Of a stretch of DNA of 64,000 nucleotides, positions 1 to 10,056 are shown piece by piece. A program made the position numbers and the translations under genes. Location: NCBI GenBank assembly GCA_009733715.1, contig WMKJ01000031.1, forward strand, positions 1-64,000, given 5' to 3'. Every line of letters begins with the position of its first letter. The stretch's first letter is position 1. The stretch is from Herpomyces periplanetae (lineage: Eukaryota > Ascomycota > Laboulbeniomycetes > Herpomycetales > Herpomycetaceae). A model generated the notes under the pieces. It was not told where the DNA came from. It saw nothing but the letters and a program-made list of their open reading frames with translations, and made no database searches.

Positions 1-540
1 AGAGTGTAGGGAGATTTTGCTTATTTTTTTCTTTTGGATGATACATGATGATTTTTTAATTGCTGGTATGGTATAGTGAGAGACGGAAGGGGAAGAGAAA
101 GACAGTGTATGGGTAGGTGGGTGAGTGAGTAAGAGTGTAAAAATGTATTAATGTAGGAAAGGCATATACAAATTATGGTGAAAGGAAAGTAAACGGATAA
201 GAATACAGGAAAACGAACGAGAGATGATGAATAATTGAAACGGCATTTCTCTAGAAAGAAGAGAATAGTAGATGAGAGAGAAAAGGGTGAAAATGGGATG
301 AAGAGAAATAATAGAAGAAGAATAGGGAGAAGAAACGGATAAAACGATGGGTGGGATGAAAAAGGGAAAAGCGAGTCATGGGAATAGATACGTATAAGAT
401 AATCAAAGCTAAAGATACACGAAGGGAGGGGAAAGAAAGAAGGAAATGGGAGATGAACAGAAGAGATACAAGGGGGAACAAGTCTTGGACGAGATAAATT
501 TAAAGGAACCGGGAAACGAGAAGCGAAGAAAACCAAAAAA
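1..540. other. Purine-rich tract (+ strand), no gene
   Basis: The + strand is almost all A and G with few pyrimidines, so the minus strand is C/T-rich. Open frames exist on the minus strand, but they are low-complexity Ser/Phe/Leu/Pro strings expected from a C/T-rich strand and show no domain. By analogy with the leaders of the minus-strand genes further right, this may be the pyrimidine-rich 5' leader of a minus-strand gene lying left of the window; that is inference. Confidence 0.5.
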
Positions 541-790
541 GGAAGAGTTGCTGCAGTTGCCGCAAAAGGAAGATTTCCACGCAAAACAGGCAGCGGATTA
601 ACTCCGGGCCGCTCTCGGAACAATGCTTTTCCGCACCGGCGCACCTTCCAGTCGAGCCCGCTGCGGCCGCCCCTTCCCTCCCCAAAACCCAGCCCCTGCC
701 TTGCGCGCCCGCGTGCGTCGCTCCTGCCCAAATCGGGCACCCAGTGAGATTTTCCGTTTTCCAGACAATCTTCCAAGTTGCCTGATTTGG
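541..790. promoter_or_regulatory. GC-rich core between opposite skews, candidate bidirectional promoter
   Basis: A sharply GC-rich patch, richest at 600-745 and including a GCGGCCGC site, sits exactly where the + strand switches from purine-rich (left) to pyrimidine-rich (right). The same arrangement recurs at 22.5-22.8 and 55.2-55.6 kb. I see no CACGTG here. The promoter role is inferred from this layout only; short open frames across it are GC-driven and not convincing. Confidence 0.4.
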
Positions 791-2300
791 ACATTGGAAT
801 GTTGGGCTTCTTCTCTTTCTAAGGGTTGGTCTTCCCTTCATGTCATGCCATTACTATCCAGGTTAGTTAATGGTTTCATGTTCATCAAATGTTAACTACT
901 CCACCATTATTTGTTAATTTATACGTTATCATTAACTTGTCAATATCCTTACCTACATTACTCTATTTATTCTATCAGTACTTCCCTGTTTTTATTTCGG
1001 TCTGTTTCTCATGCTTATTACTTGCTCAACATCAATCCTTCATCCCATACCCTGCTACATTATTACTTTCTATCCTATCCTATTCAATCAATCCCAATCC
1101 AATCCAATCCTTGACTACCTCACCTTTTTCATTCCCTCCCTCATTCATTCATTTTCCAAAAATGTATTAAAGTTTCACCAAAAAATGTCCCAGCAGCATG
1201 ACACATCTGCTCACATGAATTGTCCATACCTTTCCCATTATACATCTTAAATACTCGAATCTTAATCATCCCTCGCATATCGCCTTGCATACGTATTCTC
1301 ACCTATCTACTTCTCACCTACACGGCACCTATCACTCACCCATCCTAACACTTCTATTCACTTACTCTCCCATTCGTTCACTCCAAACCTAGCTCATCGC
1401 TCCAAACTATCAACCGCACCCATCATCCCATAATGCTCCCATCTTTGCGCCTTATCAACTCCACCCCTGCCCAACCAAATCCCTCCAACTCCTTCAATCT
1501 CCCTACCTATCCCCCTCCTTTCACTTCACTCCATATTGCCTTCTTTACACCTACTACCAATTCCATCCTACAAACTCTTACCGCATCTACCTTTGCACAC
1601 ACGTACTAACGCATAAAAATGAATTCGAATACTTCGTGCACAAAAAGAAAAACTCCATTTAAGCCTTTTTTTAAAAAAGTAAAAAAATAAGAACGATAAA
1701 TAAAAAACTAAAAATCTCTCGTCTATCCATCCATCCCCTTCTCACCACATTCCTGCTCCCCAACTACATCCAATCTCTTTTAACCCATGTCCTTCTCACC
1801 AAGCTCTTTCATCCTCACATCATCCACCAAATACCAATACAGGGTGTTGGTCCGCAAATCCATCATCCATAATAATGTCTCCCCAATCGTTACTCCAGCT
1901 CTCTCATAATTTACTGTGGTGGTAGTACAATCCGAAAATGTCCTACTCAAAACACAGCCTATATTTCCTCGAAAAAATACGCACGAGCATACACGCATAC
2001 CCGCACGAGATTTATATATTCCCCCACTCTCTCACTATACCATACCAGCAATTAAAAAATCATCATGTATCATCCAAAAGAAAAAAATAAGCAAAATCTC
2101 CCTACACTCGCCCAACGTACCCTAAACACTAGTCCTTTCCCTTCCATGCGTCGCCTTTATCACCCATGTGGGTCAATTCGCCGCAGTGAATCCCGATAAC
2201 GGTATCAAATGTATTGTCCTTCCATCTCCCGCCCCTTAGCCTCTCAATTACGTGAACCCCTCTTCTTTCTCCCATCTTAACTGAAGCAGTCATAGCCATT
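791..2300. other. Pyrimidine-rich intergenic tract, no gene
   Basis: The + strand is rich in C and T (for example 1081-1140 has 44 pyrimidines of 60). Short open frames here are Ser/Leu/Pro strings without domain features. The tract lies downstream of the mub1 stop, and could be a rightward non-coding transcript or the purine-rich 3' flank of mub1 read on the other strand. From about 1590 to 1700 it becomes AT-rich with A-runs. Confidence 0.4.
1070..1109. repeat. Pentamer-phased array, 8 units
   Basis: Eight consecutive 5-nt units such as ctatc, ctatt, caatc and aatcc. The period is kept while the unit drifts. It belongs to the scattered period-5 family described in the findings. Confidence 0.6.
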
Positions 2301-2420
2301 CATTCCACGTACATACATCCCATCATATTCTGCCATATTCCAATTCGCATAACAACCAGACCATGAATGCCCCATTGGACTACCTCCACTAGAAAATTTT
2401 GGACCCCCATCACACTTCGT

Positions 2421-4958
2421 TCATTGCTGAGCTTGAACGCACCAATGTCGGTGATATGCCCATGCATTCTTCTGGCACTCCTTACTACAATATTTCGTTC
2501 TTCGACATCTTCGGCACTTTGCAAATTGCCGGGTATACTCTTCCCATTTCCCACATTGATAGTATGCGCATTGTCTAATTCCCCCCCGGGTGTCATCTCG
2601 CCGACATAAATTTCGCATCACTACGCCCGCCCAGTATTGCATCTCCTGACTATGATACCGGATTGTAAACCTCTCCACCAAGGGAAATATATTCAACTCT
2701 TCCGGTTCAACGTACTCATTATCACTGTTGTAATCATAATCATCAACTTCCGTTGTATGCGATCCCCCCTTACTCGGTAAATCGGTCATACAACCGATTC
2801 CGCTGTTCTCTCTTCCATCGCCTACAATACCCTCGGACGATGTTTTGTACCTCGTTGATTTATTAAATACCGATGAACCACCTTTCATATTGTGTCGATT
2901 TAAAAGTCCCCCATCAATTGGATTTAATTGAATTCTTAACTGTGGAACAATATGCGACTTTTGAAAATACGTCCTTAAATTGCAATACTTTGATACGTAG
3001 GCCAACAATTGCAAAGACATAAGAACATCCTCATCTCGAGGCATCGCCGCTAATGCATCTAGCGGTATGTTGCATTCTAACAGGAATCTGGAATGCCAAG
3101 ATAGCGTATGAGCTGCTTGTTGTGAATCGGCATCTTCTCCTCCTTCGCTACTTAGAGAAAAATTCGAGGGAAAGTAACTTCCCGTTCCTGAGGGAGATGC
3201 AGTTTCATTGGAAACTTGAACGTTATCAATCATACTTGACGCATCCAACGTTGATTGGTGTGGCAATCCAAGTACGTCGGATGTAGCATTAGTACTAGGA
3301 GGTAAGCGTACCGGTGCGGTTCCCGTGTGGAGTATGGGGTGATTAGAAACAATATCGTGCATATGAATACCATTCCGTATCCCAACCACTGGATCATTTT
3401 CCATTGGAACAAACGTGGTGGAGCTAGACCTAGTCTCATCAACAGCCGGCGAATCATCATCGCTAATTGCCGACACCGATAATTGATGTCGATGTCTAGA
3501 TGCGTCGGACGATGAAGCAGCAGAAGATGAATCCAGAGGCATTAATGGTGACGGGACTTGTGTAACATTCGATGACATTGGCAAAGAAATGTTACCTGAC
3601 GCCAATAAACTGGAAGAAGAACTTTGTGAATGATGAATATGGGCGCTGGGTGTAGTAGGGGATTGGGGCTGGGATGCCAACTCGGTGGGAAATGAGGGTA
3701 ACATTGAGGGTATATGATCTAGTTCACGCGAACGGGCTGAAGATACGTTAGAATCCTGAAGTGTAGGGTTTACGTCATCCGATGCATTTATGTCAATGTT
3801 CCTCGAGCTGGAAAATACTGGTGTGGTCGAACGCGTAGGATTATTCGAGTTAACTGGGTTGACTGAACTATCGTACGAATTACTGTAAGCAGCACCGACG
3901 GAGGTGTCTGCACTAGTCGGACCAGACGACGATAGGAGTGAAGCAAAGGCATTCGAAGAAACAAATGAATGAGATTGGAAGTATGAGGGCTCGGATGGAG
4001 GCGGGCTCAAAGGGGCGAGAGTAGTGGCAGCATCAGAGTCATACTGAGGGGACTCGGATTCCTGAGTTGAAACATCAAATCGTGTTAAAATGCGACTTGG
4101 AGAGTGGGAATGAGTAGTAAATGATTGAGCCAGAGGTGTAGAGTGTGACGATGAAAGGGTGGATACGTATTCTGAAGCGTGCCGAGTAACTGGTTCAGTA
4201 GTAACAGCGGTGCTACTAGTGGCAGAGCTAGATCCCATAGATCCTGGGGAGGATGAGTTAAGATTAGCAAAGTTGTTATGATTATTATTATTATTGGCTA
4301 GGGAGGAAGAAGCCAGTGAAGATGTAGCAGCAGAATAAGAGCTGGAGCTTGCACCCGATGCAGAGTTCGTGTTAGGATGGGAAGGTGAAGTATCGACTGA
4401 GGTAGAAGGCGTAAGATCGAATGGTAAAGGGGGCCGGTTAGAAAAAGGAGTAAGTGATGAGACGGGCACAGGCACGGAGGTGGGAACAGAATTATACCCG
4501 GCGGACATAGCAGCGCTCGCAGCAGCGGCAACTGCAGTATCACGACGGATGTGAGCTTCGGCACGTTCACGGCACCTCTCGACTATACGTAAGTAGTTAT
4601 CGAGAACGGTGGCAATAACAGGTACCATATCAGCTTGAACTACGCGAGTTCGAACGGATTCGCTGCCACGTACACCAATATTCACGAGGCATTGAAAGGC
4701 CAGATTCCATTTCCAAGTATCAAGGATATCACGAGTACGACGTTGTTTAAGAATAAAAACCAAACGCTCAACGCCGCCATCAACAGTGAGAATATCCCGG
4801 ATTCGTGCGGAGGATGTAGTAAGGTAGGCAAGATGATTTAGCGAGTTTATCAAGGGAAGCGTGGAGGAGCAGTCCAAAGCACGACGATCGTACAAAGCTG
4901 TGGATATGGCAACAGAAGCCTTGTTGGCGTTAGGAATGCTAAAGTTAACCTGTCTCAT
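2421..4958 (-). CDS. mub1: MYND zinc-finger protein, Mub1/SamB family
   Basis: Single exon, 845 aa. The N-terminus (MRQVNFSIPNANKASVAIST) and the following Arm-like segment (LINSLNHLAYLTTSSARIRD, then NIGVRGSESVRTRVV) are the conserved head of the Mub1/SamB family. The C-terminus carries the MYND finger with spacing C-x4-C-x12-C-x2-C-x5-C-x3-C-x7-H-x3-C, preceded by the family motif MRNLCRRDDTRGGIRQC. Between them lie about 450 residues rich in Ser/Thr/Pro/Asn, probably disordered, making the protein longer than typical family members. I chose the ATG at 4958; an upstream in-frame GTG is not a eukaryotic start. Yeast Mub1 works with the E3 ligase Ubr2 to ubiquitinate Rpn4, and Aspergillus SamB acts in hyphal morphogenesis. 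Function here is by homology. It runs in tandem after the pseudouridine synthase and has a long pyrimidine-rich leader. Confidence 0.93.
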   Translation of the reverse strand: MRQVNFSIPNANKASVAISTALYDRRALDCSSTLPLINSLNHLAYLTTSSARIRDILTVDGGVERLVFILKQRRTRDILDTWKWNLAFQCLVNIGVRGSESVRTRVVQADMVPVIATVLDNYLRIVERCRERAEAHIRRDTAVAAAASAAMSAGYNSVPTSVPVPVSSLTPFSNRPPLPFDLTPSTSVDTSPSHPNTNSASGASSSSYSAATSSLASSSLANNNNNHNNFANLNSSSPGSMGSSSATSSTAVTTEPVTRHASEYVSTLSSSHSTPLAQSFTTHSHSPSRILTRFDVSTQESESPQYDSDAATTLAPLSPPPSEPSYFQSHSFVSSNAFASLLSSSGPTSADTSVGAAYSNSYDSSVNPVNSNNPTRSTTPVFSSSRNIDINASDDVNPTLQDSNVSSARSRELDHIPSMLPSFPTELASQPQSPTTPSAHIHHSQSSSSSLLASGNISLPMSSNVTQVPSPLMPLDSSSAASSSDASRHRHQLSVSAISDDDSPAVDETRSSSTTFVPMENDPVVGIRNGIHMHDIVSNHPILHTGTAPVRLPPSTNATSDVLGLPHQSTLDASSMIDNVQVSNETASPSGTGSYFPSNFSLSSEGGEDADSQQAAHTLSWHSRFLLECNIPLDALAAMPRDEDVLMSLQLLAYVSKYCNLRTYFQKSHIVPQLRIQLNPIDGGLLNRHNMKGGSSVFNKSTRYKTSSEGIVGDGRENSGIGCMTDLPSKGGSHTTEVDDYDYNSDNEYVEPEELNIFPLVERFTIRYHSQEMQYWAGVVMRNLCRRDDTRGGIRQCAYYQCGKWEEYTRQFAKCRRCRRTKYCSKECQKNAWAYHRHWCVQAQQ

Positions 4959-6240
4959 GATGAGAGGGAAGGAAATTGAGAATGACACTTGAGGGTTACA
5001 CTGGTATCTTGAAGTTGATGTAAAGGAAGAGTATGATGATAGCCAAGGGAGGTAAGAAGGGTGAATATATTAAGGGAAGTGATCCGCAAACGATTAGAGA
5101 TTTAACACTGAGGTGGTGTAGGAGAAGAGGTAAAAGAAGTTTGGTCAAAGTTAATAGTGAGGATAAAATGTTAGATGAGATAAGTAATTGAAGTTTACGG
5201 GAAAAGGTCGGACAAAGTTATGTGCAGAAGTGGTAGAAGTGATGACGATGACGATGGTGATTATGGTTATAGAGAGGATATGATAAAAGATGAGGGACGA
5301 GCGTTGGTGTTACGAGGAGTGTCGTGAAGAGAAGGAAGAATGGAGATGATTGACGTGAACGTCAAAAGGACAAATTAAAAGGTGTGATGTATGGAGGGAT
5401 GGATGGATGAAAAATGAGGAAGATATTACGGGAGATGGTAGAAAAGAAGGATAAAATGTGAGGAATATGTCATATGAAGGAGGAGGAAAGAAAGAGGAAG
5501 AGGGCGTGATAAAGAAGATACTGATAATAGACAACGACACGGGTGTAAGAGAAGGAAGTTATGCGGGAGAAAAAGACGGAATAAATGAGGAGAAGAAATA
5601 AGGAAGTGAAGAGAAAAGAAGAAAAAGGGAAGATGAAAAGAAGGGAAAGTTTAGGAAATATAGAAAAGAGGAAATGTGGAGGAAAATGAAAGCGAGAAAG
5701 TGAACGGGTGGAAAGTTGATGATTAAGAAAGCAGAAGCTGACCCACCACTAGTCTAGCCTCAATAAACGCCACGGCAGCCACAGTCTGATTATTAAAGCA
5801 TGAATCAGACTACGCGTGCTTAGATAATGCAAGAGAAAACTGGGAATTGTGTAGCGAAGAGGGGAAAGGAGCGGAGGTGAGGGAGCAGAATGGAGGAGAT
5901 GAGAGGAAAGGGAAAGGGGACGAAGTGAGGTAAGGGAAAGTGAGAATGGGTATGGAAAAAATTAAGAAAAAGGAAGCAAAAGGAAAAGAGTATGAATATA
6001 GAAAGCAAGGGGAAGGGCAATAAGTGTGGGTGTGGATGCGAAAGGTTGTGTGAGTGGATATTCAAGATACACGAAAGGGTTAGAGTATGAAGGCATAAAA
6101 CTGTTTAACTCTGGAAAGGAGGGGGGACCTTTAAAACATTTAGTAAATAGGTTAAGAAGATTTTGTAAACGGTTTGCAACTATTCCCCACTCCTCCATTT
6201 AACCAACTATTTAATATTACCCGGAAAATTTTCCCATCTC
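4959..6240 (-). other. Probable long 5' leader of mub1, pyrimidine-rich on the coding strand
   Basis: No coding gene. The + strand is strongly purine-rich (about 5000-5720 and 5820-6100), so the mub1 sense strand is C/T-rich over about 1.2 kb directly upstream of its ATG. A short more mixed patch at 5730-5830 could be an exon/intron boundary region of the leader, but I cannot prove splicing. Open frames seen here are low-complexity. Confidence 0.45.
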
Positions 6241-6460
6241 GTTAACCATCCTCGCCACCACCCTTTGCAGCCACACAATTGTCCTGCACACACCACGTGA
6301 CTACACCTCGGGCCACCGTTTGCAGATCGGCTTGGATTAAGTATATTGCGAAGAGGGGAAGGGTTTTATTACCCGATACGGTAATAAATCGAGATGGACT
6401 GAGGAGAAAGATATTGAAGGGAGGGTTGGAAAATGGAATGATACGGTTTATTCGAGATTA
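6241..6460 (-). promoter_or_regulatory. Candidate mub1 promoter with CACGTG
   Basis: A more GC-rich patch between mub1 and the upstream gene contains the E-box-type palindrome CACGTG at 6294-6299, just beyond the long C/T-rich leader. A weak TATA-like stretch (TATTAAATAG on the minus strand) lies around 6206-6216. Promoter role is inferred from position and from the recurrence of CACGTG in other putative promoters of this window. Confidence 0.4.
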
Positions 6461-6586
6461 GAATGGGTAAAATAGTTTTTGACAGATTTACCTTTTCATT
6501 AACTTAATTATAGCAATACTAAAGTATTTAATTATATTGTATCAAAACAATGATTAAATTTTGCTAATCCCTCATCCTTGTTAAAT

Positions 6587-8357
6587 TCAAGTATACTCAT
6601 GAAACTCTTTTACATACCATTCCGGAGGTTCAGCTACAAATGTATACAGTTGATTCGCTTTTGCATCGTATATCTCGTAGCGCTGTGCATGCAGCCAAAT
6701 TCCTAGTTCATGTTCTCCCGGGTCGCTGTATAATCTTGTATTGCATACACTACACTTCTCCTTCAGTAATCGTTCGCCCCCTTTCTTACTCGCACTTTCA
6801 TCATATTCAATAGCTTTTGCTTGCTCACTTTTACCCATTAAGTTAAGTCTACGGATTATCTCGTTGTCTCGCCTCTCCTCGTAACTGGCTTCTCCTGCTC
6901 CAAGGTTTGCTCCAAACACCCTTTTATTCGCATAAATAGGATCATTCCCGATGGGATGACCCAGATATTGTAAATGAACTCGAAGTTGATGTGTCCGACC
7001 CGTTTCTGGCTTACATTTGACAATAGACCATCCTTTCATTTTATTATCAGTCCATGCTCGTTGCCCCATCCCCTTCTCCATTATATTCGAACTCAGATCA
7101 ATTCGCTCATCATTTTTTCCAGTTTCATCCTCGTAACCCTTGGAGTCAACATTTTGGTTATTTTTATGGCCATCCATGTCAGATGCATTGAATGTTCGTT
7201 TCGTTATACCATCATCCACGTAAAGTAACCTCTCAAATACGCTACGAGCTGATTTACCTTCAGCTCTAACACGATTTAAACCAAGCTTAGCATTAACCTG
7301 TATTATGGGTTTATCGCAAATAATCTCCCCTTCAGGAAACTTTCCGATAACTCTAGCAACATACTCTTTACGGGCATCTCTATCACGGAATATTTCGCTC
7401 ATTCGTTTAGCAGCTTGACTGGTTTTTCCGAATACCATAACACCGCTAGTTAATCTATCTAATCGATGACAAGGCATAACTTTAAAGTCCCTACCCCGCT
7501 GCGACTTTAGTATCTCGACTAGCGTATTAAAGTTATACCGTCCTGTAGGGTGGATAGGTACTCCCGCTGGCTTGTTTACCACAAGAAGTTCATCATTTTC
7601 AAAGATTATGTTAATCTCAGCACTAGTAACCGGAGGTTCATGTCGATGAAGTGAATGTGAAATTATATCTCCATTTCGAATTATTTGTTCCACTGAATTA
7701 ACACGTTGACCGTTTACAACCAAACGTCCACTTAGCATAGCCTCTTTCTATGAATGATAACACATCAGTTACGCTTCATTTTCCATCAATCTGCCCTTAA
7801 CATAACTTCCACAATGGAATACATCTTTGTCAATCTTGGTAGAATCAAGGAAACCAAAACGGCATGGTAAAGTAACTCCCTACTTTTTTTTTCCAAGAAA
7901 AATGCTCATATTTCACGAAAATTTAACAAGTGGGGGAAAGCGTAAATCAGTTGTGCACGCTGGAATATGTGCATAAACTTTACACTTGGGCCATCTTGAT
8001 ACAATATGCACGTATGCACGCATGCATTTACTCATTCATACTGAGATATAACATTAAGAAAGAAAGATGACGGTAATAGCAGTGGGGAAAATGAAGTAAA
8101 GGACGGCAAAATCAACTTACATAATAGTCTGCCGAACGTTCACGAAATTCGGTAGAAAATATGTCTAATATTGTACGTCCGCGCCAACGCTCTTTACAGT
8201 ATGTGTTGTAAGTAAAAAAGTACGGTTTCACTCTGCGTAATGGACCATCAATCACGTATGGAGGAGGCCATGTATCGCACGGTACTACTAACGCTCGCGA
8301 TGTGATTGATGATTTGGAAGCTGTTGTAGCATCCGAGGAGTTAATTGAATCGCTCAT
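6587..8357 (-). CDS. pus9: RluA-family RNA pseudouridine synthase, Rib2/Pus9-like
   Basis: Two exons: 8357-8121 and 7747-6587, joined in phase 0 across a 373-nt intron (GTAAGT donor, CATAG acceptor); 465 aa. Exon 1 holds the family N-terminus ([20 protein letters not shown], then [19 protein letters not shown]); the splice gives [16 protein letters not shown], an S4-like segment. Exon 2 holds the catalytic loop [11 protein letters not shown] with Asp at about residue 176, and the [17 protein letters not shown] motif. [21 protein letters not shown] segment near the C-terminus is typical of the Rib2/Pus9 group. The deaminase domain fused to yeast Rib2 is absent, so a Pus9-type tRNA uridine-32 role is more likely than riboflavin synthesis; that is inference. 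The intron is several times longer than most others here. Confidence 0.92.
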
Positions 8358-8405
8358 ATGCGAAGTGGAAACTTCAGGCTAAACGCGGATACTCCATGGT
8401 ATTAT

Positions 8406-8533
8406 AATATGTTACGAGTATTGCTTCATATTGATCAGGTACGGTTTGAGTCGTGGGTACAAGGCATCGTTGAAATAAGCGAAGCATTCCTTTGAAAGTT
8501 GACCTGATCAGAAGACGAAACTCGTAACATATT
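8406..8533. repeat. Imperfect inverted repeat, about 32-35 bp arms, in the pus9-like promoter
   Basis: The left arm 8406-8440 and right arm 8502-8533 are reverse complements over their outer 14 bp (AATATGTTACGAGT) and inner 9 bp (TGATCAGGT), with a mismatched middle and a loop of about 61 nt. It ends about 50 bp upstream of the pus9-like ATG. It could be a small MITE-like insertion, a cruciform regulatory site or a hairpin in the 5' UTR. No clear target-site duplication is visible. Confidence 0.7.
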
Positions 8534-9915
8534 CGAATTAACCGAATCAAATGTTAATTAAACATTCTGCAAAGTATGGACATCTCGAGTGTCGTTACGT
8601 ACGTTGGGTAATACACATGCCACTTGATGTGCACATTTAATCCATGATGACAGGTTAACAAATATTGCCAATTTGGGAGATTATTTATGGGAAATGATAT
8701 GTTAACGGGAACATCATTTTATGGATTGAATTAGCATTACCCAGAGAGATTGTGTATACACGGTAAGGCTGGTTTAAACACGTTCAAGCGGTCCAAGTAA
8801 ACCTATCGCACTAACTACAAACGAGAATTGAGCGATACGAAATGCGTCGATCGCTATATCACGGCGCAATACGAGATTTCGCGGAGCGCGGAAAAAATTT
8901 TCAAGCATGTAAGGAAATTTTGCATTACTTACAAGTTCCGATAAGTGGTAGGGAGGTAAAGCGGACATTTGACCGATGGAAATAAGCTTAGCTGCACTAT
9001 TAAATTTATGATAACTTAAGTAACCACGAAAAGTTACCATGACACGAAATGTTGAATCTAAGTTTAGGCGGATAGTGTGGCGAACAAAAAGTTTGGAAAG
9101 ATTGGTATTAAACAGTAAGTTGCAAGGATAGTTGTGAAAATGTGTAACGGGAATCATGTGAGCGGGTATTGGAGAAGAATTACTCAATTCTGTGGCAAGT
9201 AAAACAGGTCACTGAATGAAATTATTGCCAACTATACGACGCGGGTAGAATTCTTTTGTGTTTAATATTTTGAACGAAACGAGTTTATGAGTATGCAATG
9301 AAAGGAAAAGGCAGGTTTTTGGGAGCTTATCCGATTAATGTAATTGCAAAGAGGGAGGGAAGCGAACGTACACCAAACTATGTAGGAAAGTGAGTAAGGA
9401 AATAAGTGTATGGAAGAAGAATATTTTAAAGACTGGAAAATTAATGTAGTAAAAGAGTAATTAGCAAATTTTACGGAAAAACCATAGTCCAAAACACAAA
9501 GAAAGCAAGTTGATTAAAGTCTAGTTAGTCGGATGTCTAGTGGTAGCCTAGTTAGAACGGAATGATTATAATATTGCATGAAATAACGTCAAAAACCCTT
9601 TGAGCAATAACAGTTAACCCCCAGCTCAACTTACAGCTCGTACCAAGGACAAGTTGCCACATGAATGTAGGAAAGGATTCGACGTTACTTATTTGGGCTT
9701 ATCGATGAAAAAATTAAAGACCAAGGAGTGCATGATAAATTTAAGTATTCCACTACAAGCACAGCAATAACCGTTAATATTGATATCTACCCTTTTAACA
9801 ACTATACCCTCAAGCTCCACCGACTCTCTACTTACCCTTCAAGGACACAAAGTTATAAAGACATTATAAGTAGCAGCCGAATTGGGACAGTACCAAACGA
9901 AAAGGGGAGCAACAA

Positions 9916-9975
9916 GGCATGACAAACAAGATGAGACGATGGAGAGATAGGATGGTGTTAGATGAGACGAGATGC
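9916..9975. repeat. Pentamer-phased array, 12 units
   Basis: Twelve 5-nt units of the type gatga, gacga, atgag, gatgg and gatag, keeping phase without an exact repeat. Confidence 0.55.
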
Positions 9976-10048
9976 TTCTGGAGGCGGGCGGGAGCTAGAA
10001 TGAGACGGTAGAAACGGTGTATTTGCGTAGTAAAGTATACAGTTAAAA

Positions 10049-10056
10049 TGACGTCA
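10049..10056. promoter_or_regulatory. TGACGTCA (CRE/ATF-type palindrome)
   Basis: Perfect 8-bp CRE palindrome inside AATGACGTCATT. Known as a bZIP (Atf1/CREB-type) site in fungi. It has no gene within 2 kb, so function is uncertain. Confidence 0.35.

Noticed and set aside
4959-4988. Upstream in-frame extension of mub1 to 4988
   Set aside because: It starts with GTG; the family-conserved MRQVNFSIPN starts at the ATG at 4958. The same reasoning removes GTG starts at 35733 and 48880.
8774-9187. 137-codon minus-strand open frame
   Set aside because: Longest frame in the gap, but no domain, no family words, no low-complexity signature of a conserved fold, and no spliced extension that I could build. 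Kept as chance.
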